DNA of 17,752 bases. Source: an uncultured Erysipelotrichaceae bacterium. Lineage in GTDB: Bacteria > Bacillota_I > Bacilli_A > Erysipelotrichales > Erysipelotrichaceae. Positions 14,391 to 17,752 of this stretch are shown piece after piece. Numbering within the stretch: the stretch's first letter is position 1; each line of letters starts with the position of its first letter. The translations under genes were made by a program, and so were the position numbers. Under the pieces are notes generated by a model. That model saw only the letters and a list, made by a program, of their open reading frames with translations. It searched no databases and was not told the origin of the DNA. The stretch spans positions 1-17,752 of the forward strand of contig CALVCY010000124.1 in NCBI GenBank assembly GCA_944326175.1. The letters are read 5' to 3'.

Positions 14391-15791
14391 TTAGGTTTTG
14401 TCAGTACGCTTCATCTTATGCTTATTTCGCCGCTCATTTTCCGAAAAATAATCCATCGTTGCGTTATAGTTTTCGTCTCCTTCAAAGAATCGATCCTTTA
14501 ACTCCTTCTCGCTCATATGCTCATCCAGGGGTTCGGTGATTTTTAAACCCAGTTTCAGCAAAACAAAATACGGACTTTCCGATATTTCATATTCGGGAGC
14601 TGGTAAACCAGCACGGGTCCAGCTACGGATTGTTCGATAAATACCAGTCCCCATGCGTTCACTGACTTCAAGAAATCCGAAAAAGCGAAACAGAAGTTGG
14701 TTACGAGGATCCGATATTCCTCCCTGTTTGGCTAATTCAAAATCAATTCTGAAAGAGCCTGGATTACGCATTTGTATTTCTTTACCATCACAAGTAATAA
14801 CGATACCGGTACGCTGAAAATAATCCGCGTTTACCAAACAGTTCAACAGTGATTCACGGACAGCTCGATGCAAATCATTTTCATCAACTCTAAAATACCT
14901 GTTAAGAAAAAACGGATTTGGTATAAACGAATTTAAAGCATTTAAAACATAGATATAGAAATCAAATAAATTCCCACTCCATTCCCCAGATCCTGAGTAG
15001 ATGCGTTTGGTATAGGGAACGCTAGGAAGTAATTGCTCTCGGTAATCCAAAAAATAGCCCGGAAATGCGCGAAGAATATGAACATCCTCGCCAAACATCA
15101 ATAGACCACCTGCTGTCAGATGGAGCTTTCCATCGGTTTTGGACACCAGGGCACCCAAACGGGTAAGAAAATCCAAATCATTCAGGTCATTCCACGGATG
15201 ACTTGGCTTAGACGCATATATCAGGTTGCGATATGCTTTTACTGTTTCGAAATTAATGGCTTCCGTTCCAAATTCATCTAAAACAGTCATGTCAGCTGTC
15301 GAATCGGAAGAATCTCGAATAATGCTAATGATTTCTGCTTGTTTGCAAAGATAATTTCCTTCGCCGTTTCGTTTGTATGTTCCGGTATAAGGATTTCCAT
15401 TAATGAACACAGGTTTATGCCTTCTATCAGCTGGCGGCACCTCGATCACGACAACCGATTTCTCTTTAATCCTTTGTTCATAAACATGCCATTCACTTGG
15501 AAGTACAGTACTAACTTTGAATGGATTGTTGACTGTATCCCAAAACTGTTTGATCAAGGCCTGTGCGTCAGGAACACCAACTACATCAAAATGATGATAT
15601 TCGTCCTCATCGACACCCAGTAAGATGATTCCGCCTTTGCAATTGCCAAACGCCGAATAAGTTTCCCAAAGACTTTTTGGGAACCCTCCTTTTGCACGTT
15701 TGACTTCGAGTTGATCATTCTCGCGATAATGGGAAAGTCGTTCAAAATCGATCTTACGTTTAAACCTCCTAAAATTCTGATTTTGATACAT
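14391..15791 (-). CDS. AlbA_2 (Schlafen-like) domain ATP-binding transcriptional regulator, truncated by a nonsense codon
   Basis: This is a predicted nucleic-acid-binding regulator of the COG2865 type. An N-terminal AlbA_2 domain (about residues 20-150) shows DQLEVKRAKGGFPKSLWETYSAFGNCKGGIILLGVDED and later YTGTYKRNGEGN. Residues about 300-400 form the HATPase_c_4-like region with RESLLNCLVNADYF, RNPGSFRID and RMGTGIYR. The frame stops at TAA 14391-14393 after 466 residues, while the same frame continues into a winged helix ending at 14190. I choose ATG 15789-15791, because AAAGGGG lies eight bases upstream, whereas the upstream ATG (15812) directly abuts a TATAAT box. Targets are unknown. 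Gene neighbours on both sides look accessory, so acquisition by transfer is possible. Confidence 0.85.
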   Translation of the reverse strand: MYQNQNFRRFKRKIDFERLSHYRENDQLEVKRAKGGFPKSLWETYSAFGNCKGGIILLGVDEDEYHHFDVVGVPDAQALIKQFWDTVNNPFKVSTVLPSEWHVYEQRIKEKSVVVIEVPPADRRHKPVFINGNPYTGTYKRNGEGNYLCKQAEIISIIRDSSDSTADMTVLDEFGTEAINFETVKAYRNLIYASKPSHPWNDLNDLDFLTRLGALVSKTDGKLHLTAGGLLMFGEDVHILRAFPGYFLDYREQLLPSVPYTKRIYSGSGEWSGNLFDFYIYVLNALNSFIPNPFFLNRYFRVDENDLHRAVRESLLNCLVNADYFQRTGIVITCDGKEIQMRNPGSFRIDFELAKQGGISDPRNQLLFRFFGFLEVSERMGTGIYRTIRSWTRAGLPAPEYEISESPYFVLLKLGLKITEPLDEHMSEKELKDRFFEGDENYNATMDYFSENERRNKHKMKRTDKT

Positions 15792-15812
15792 TTCCCAAAC
15801 CCCTTTGCGCAT

Positions 15813-15821
15813 ATTATATCA
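15813..15821 (-). promoter_or_regulatory. Extended -10 promoter of the AlbA_2 regulator gene
   Basis: TGATATAAT on the minus strand is a perfect extended -10. The predicted start near 15806 puts the AAAGGGG ribosome binding site at the very 5' end of a leader of about 15 bases, and excludes the ATG at 15812 as the translation start. Confidence 0.65.
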
Positions 15822-15853
15822 ATCATTCCAACACACCTAACTGCCTTTATGAG

Positions 15854-15862
15854 TGATAAAAT
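15854..15862 (+). promoter_or_regulatory. Extended -10 promoter of the metallo-beta-lactamase-fold gene
   Basis: TGATAAAAT matches an extended -10 with one mismatch in the hexamer. The start point would be near 15869, just ahead of AGGAGG at 15872-15877, which supports the GTG start at 15886 over the in-frame GTG at 15853. Confidence 0.5.
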
Positions 15863-15885
15863 TTGCTTATCAGGAGGCTTCATTT

Positions 15886-16494
15886 GTGAACAGTATTTTT
15901 TATCAAGGTCACGCTTCTTTACGGTTGACCACGGATCAAGGACACGTTGTCTACATAGACCCACATGCTGGGGATGGTTATGACCAGAAAGCTGATCTGA
16001 TTTTGGTATCGCACCAGCATTATGATCATAATCAAATTGATCGTCCTGCCAAAAACGATGATTGTATCATCTGGCAAAATTTTGATTTGCTGAAAAATGG
16101 GATCTATCAAACCAAGACATTCCATGAAATCACTGTTGAAGGTGTGGAAGCTTATAACAAAAACCATTCAAAAAACGAATGTGTTGGGTTTCTTCTGATA
16201 TTCAATGGTTTAACCATCTATATTGCGGGCGATACATCCACTACGGATATGATGCGATCATTAAAAGATCGTCATTTGGATTATGCATTTTTACCTTGTG
16301 ATGGCATCTACAATATGGATATTGACGAAGCAATCCAATGTGCAGATATAATCCAAGCCAAGCATGTCATTCCATACCATACATCGCCGCAATCACTCTT
16401 TGATTTGAATCGAGCCCAGAAATTTAAAGCAGACAATACTGTGATCCTACGACCGCGTGAAACATTGGACCTTGATAATGCGATCATCATTTAA
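15886..16494 (+). CDS. Small metallo-beta-lactamase-fold (UlaG-like) metal-dependent hydrolase
   Basis: This is a 202-residue hydrolase of the metallo-beta-lactamase superfamily, in the UlaG/Lactamase_B_3 branch. It shows the opening Y-GHASL-L, then IDPHAG, the metal-binding motif SHQHYDH (His43, His45, Asp47, His48), GDTSTT as the metal-bridging Asp, and VIPYHTSP with the distal His. It is cytoplasmic, with no signal peptide. Related short members are annotated only generally and no substrate can be given. The GTG start has a strong AGGAGG site eight bases upstream. An in-frame GTG at 15853 would lie upstream of the predicted transcript start. A bidirectional terminator follows the stop after three bases. 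It is transcribed away from the AlbA_2 gene and converges with the ATPase gene. Confidence 0.88.
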   Translation: MNSIFYQGHASLRLTTDQGHVVYIDPHAGDGYDQKADLILVSHQHYDHNQIDRPAKNDDCIIWQNFDLLKNGIYQTKTFHEITVEGVEAYNKNHSKNECVGFLLIFNGLTIYIAGDTSTTDMMRSLKDRHLDYAFLPCDGIYNMDIDEAIQCADIIQAKHVIPYHTSPQSLFDLNRAQKFKADNTVILRPRETLDLDNAIII

Positions 16495-16497
16495 ATC

Positions 16498-16530
16498 AAA
16501 AGCCCTTCAAATTCTATTTGAAGGGCTTTT
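16498..16530. terminator. Bidirectional rho-independent terminator
   Basis: A perfect 15-bp stem (16498-16512 with 16516-16530) has a three-base loop and is flanked by four A and four T bases, so it can act in both directions. It separates the convergent hydrolase gene and ATPase gene, 3 and 16 bases from their stops. Confidence 0.92.
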
Positions 16531-16546
16531 GAATTGATTTGTATAC

Positions 16547-17752
16547 CTAATTCTTAAGACAACCGATCGGTACAATGTAGATGCCGTCTTTACGTCGATA
16601 GGCATATTTTCCGACACCTACAAGTATCATTAAAAATGATGGACGTTCTTCTCTTCCGGATTGAATGATTATATTTTCAAGTTTTTTTAACGAAGCTGCT
16701 GCCGACTCAATCGCTTTGTCACCACCTAACTTAATTTCAATCAAACCGTATTTTCCATTACGCAAACTAACGACCGCGTCACATTCCAAACCATTGTGAT
16801 CATGGTATTGATGGACCGTTCCGTAAAGCGATTGTGCATAAATTCTAAGATCACGAATCGCAAGCGTCTCGTAGAACAAACCAAAAGTGTTCAAGTCGAG
16901 CAGTAGATCAGCTGGAGTGGCGCCAAGTGCTGCCGTGGCAATTGAAGGATCGACAAAATAACGCACTGGAGTTTGACGCATCGTTAAACGCGAGCGAATA
17001 TTGGGATTCCAAGAAGTCAGATCCTCGATAATAAACAGTTTGGTTAACACACTTGCATATTCAGAAACGGTTTGATTATTTAGTATACCTTCTCCAACGT
17101 CGATATCTTGCGCGATTTTCGTATATGGTGTCGCTGCGCCCTGATTACGCGCATACGACTTAAAAAAGCGCCGAACCAATGTTTCATTACGATTTATCCC
17201 ATCAACGCGATGCATGTCATGTTTAATCACGCTGTCAATATAGTCAAACGGCAATTGCATTGCGTGATCGACGGATAAACTAACACCCCGAGGCCACCCA
17301 CCTCGGCATACCCACTCAGCGAGTTGCTTCAATGTCAAATCGGATACACCGTGAATCGTTTGTGGGCAATTAAACAGCGTACTAAGACTGACACTCCCAT
17401 TTGAAACATTTGATTCATATAGCGACATCGGGCGCATCAGAATCCAACTAAATCTTCCTGTGCCAGTATGAGCAGTATCATCAAGATCGACCGGAATAGA
17501 TGAACCTGTTAAAAGGAACAATCCAAATTCATCGGATTTGTCTATGGTCCTTCGAATTGCATTCCACAAATTCGGTGCCAATTGCCATTCATCGATCAAT
17601 CGCGGTTTATCCCCCTGAAGCAAAAAATATGGATCCAATTCTGCCATTTCCAAATTCGCTTTTTTTGTTTCTGGATCATCAATGTAAATCGCACTCTTTG
17701 CCTGTTGTTCACAACTTGTCGTTTTGCCACACCATTTGGGTCCTTCAATTAC
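16547..17752 (-). CDS. AAA ATPase with DUF4143 domain (5' end outside window)
   Basis: The frame is open to the right edge, so the first residues are missing; 401 codons are present. It belongs to the AAA_14/DUF4143 ATPases, a common accessory family of unknown role. Walker A GPKWCGKT lies at 17743-17720, followed by AIYIDDPE; Walker B appears as RLIDEWQLAP; and FLLTGSS fits sensor 1. The rest (about 200 residues) is DUF4143, ending in a PD-(D/E)xK-like pattern, ECDAVV then GLIEIKLGG, suggesting a nuclease-related fold. Such proteins are often found alone, scattered and horizontally moved. It converges with the hydrolase gene on a shared terminator. Confidence 0.9.
   Translation of the reverse strand, partial: VIEGPKWCGKTTSCEQQAKSAIYIDDPETKKANLEMAELDPYFLLQGDKPRLIDEWQLAPNLWNAIRRTIDKSDEFGLFLLTGSSIPVDLDDTAHTGTGRFSWILMRPMSLYESNVSNGSVSLSTLFNCPQTIHGVSDLTLKQLAEWVCRGGWPRGVSLSVDHAMQLPFDYIDSVIKHDMHRVDGINRNETLVRRFFKSYARNQGAATPYTKIAQDIDVGEGILNNQTVSEYASVLTKLFIIEDLTSWNPNIRSRLTMRQTPVRYFVDPSIATAALGATPADLLLDLNTFGLFYETLAIRDLRIYAQSLYGTVHQYHDHNGLECDAVVSLRNGKYGLIEIKLGGDKAIESAAASLKKLENIIIQSGREERPSFLMILVGVGKYAYRRKDGIYIVPIGCLKN

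Noticed and set aside
14241..14501. 86-codon plus-strand open frame downstream of yigZ
   Set aside because: It is antisense to the winged-helix tail and the regulator C-terminus and shows no motif of its own.
15792..15812. Upstream ATG of the AlbA_2 gene
   Set aside because: It abuts the TATAAT box, so it would lie upstream of the transcript start; ATG 15791 has AAAGGGG at good spacing.
15853..15885. In-frame GTG at 15853 as start of the MBL-fold hydrolase
   Set aside because: It overlaps the predicted -10 box, and the AGGAGG site points to GTG 15886.

Overview
The window looks like the chromosome of a low-to-moderate GC Bacillota. The gene set (mannose-family PTS with a LevR-type regulator, HPr kinase, uvrA, lgt, a YitT protein) and the purine-rich Shine-Dalgarno sequences fit Erysipelotrichia or related gut lineages. 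That placement is an inference from gene content. TGA is used as a stop, so the code is standard. I see no rRNA, tRNA, CRISPR array, insertion sequence or phage gene.

Region 1 (1-4650, minus strand) is a sugar-uptake operon in the order regulator, EIIA, EIIB, EIIC, EIID, with EIID running off the left edge. The regulator has the LevR domain order, but its AAA+ domain lacks the sigma-54 contact motif and the Walker B glutamate. Its promoter region holds six GACAC/GTGTC boxes, including a long perfect palindrome, instead of a sigma-54 promoter.

Region 2 (4719-12560, minus strand) starts with an isolated GNAT acetyltransferase. Beyond a strong terminator (5209-5240) comes a tightly packed unit transcribed from 12560 down to 5250: RelB/DinJ-like small protein, uvrA, hprK, an lgt-HAD phosphatase fusion, a thioredoxin-reductase-like flavoprotein, and a YitT membrane protein. 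The gaps are 2-10 bp or short overlaps. The lgt-HAD fusion joins two functions that are separate neighbours of hprK in Bacillus (lgt and ppaX).

Region 3 (12608-14203) is a divergent pair: a cytoplasmic aspartylglucosaminidase-type Ntn hydrolase (minus) and a YigZ/IMPACT protein (plus). yigZ has a consensus extended -10 box only six bases before its ATG and no Shine-Dalgarno, so its mRNA is probably leaderless. The GNAT gene shows the same layout.

Region 4 (14190-17752) looks more accessory. It holds an AlbA_2/Schlafen-type regulator whose C-terminal winged helix is cut off by an in-frame TAA, a small metallo-beta-lactamase-fold hydrolase, and a DUF4143-type AAA ATPase running off the right edge. 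The last two converge on a shared bidirectional terminator.

The most useful leads are the apparently sigma-54-independent LevR-like regulator with its GACAC operator array, the nonsense-split AlbA_2 regulator, the Lgt-HAD fusion, the pyridine-nucleotide-motif-less TrxR homologue and the leaderless genes. I did not find a clearly new multi-gene system.
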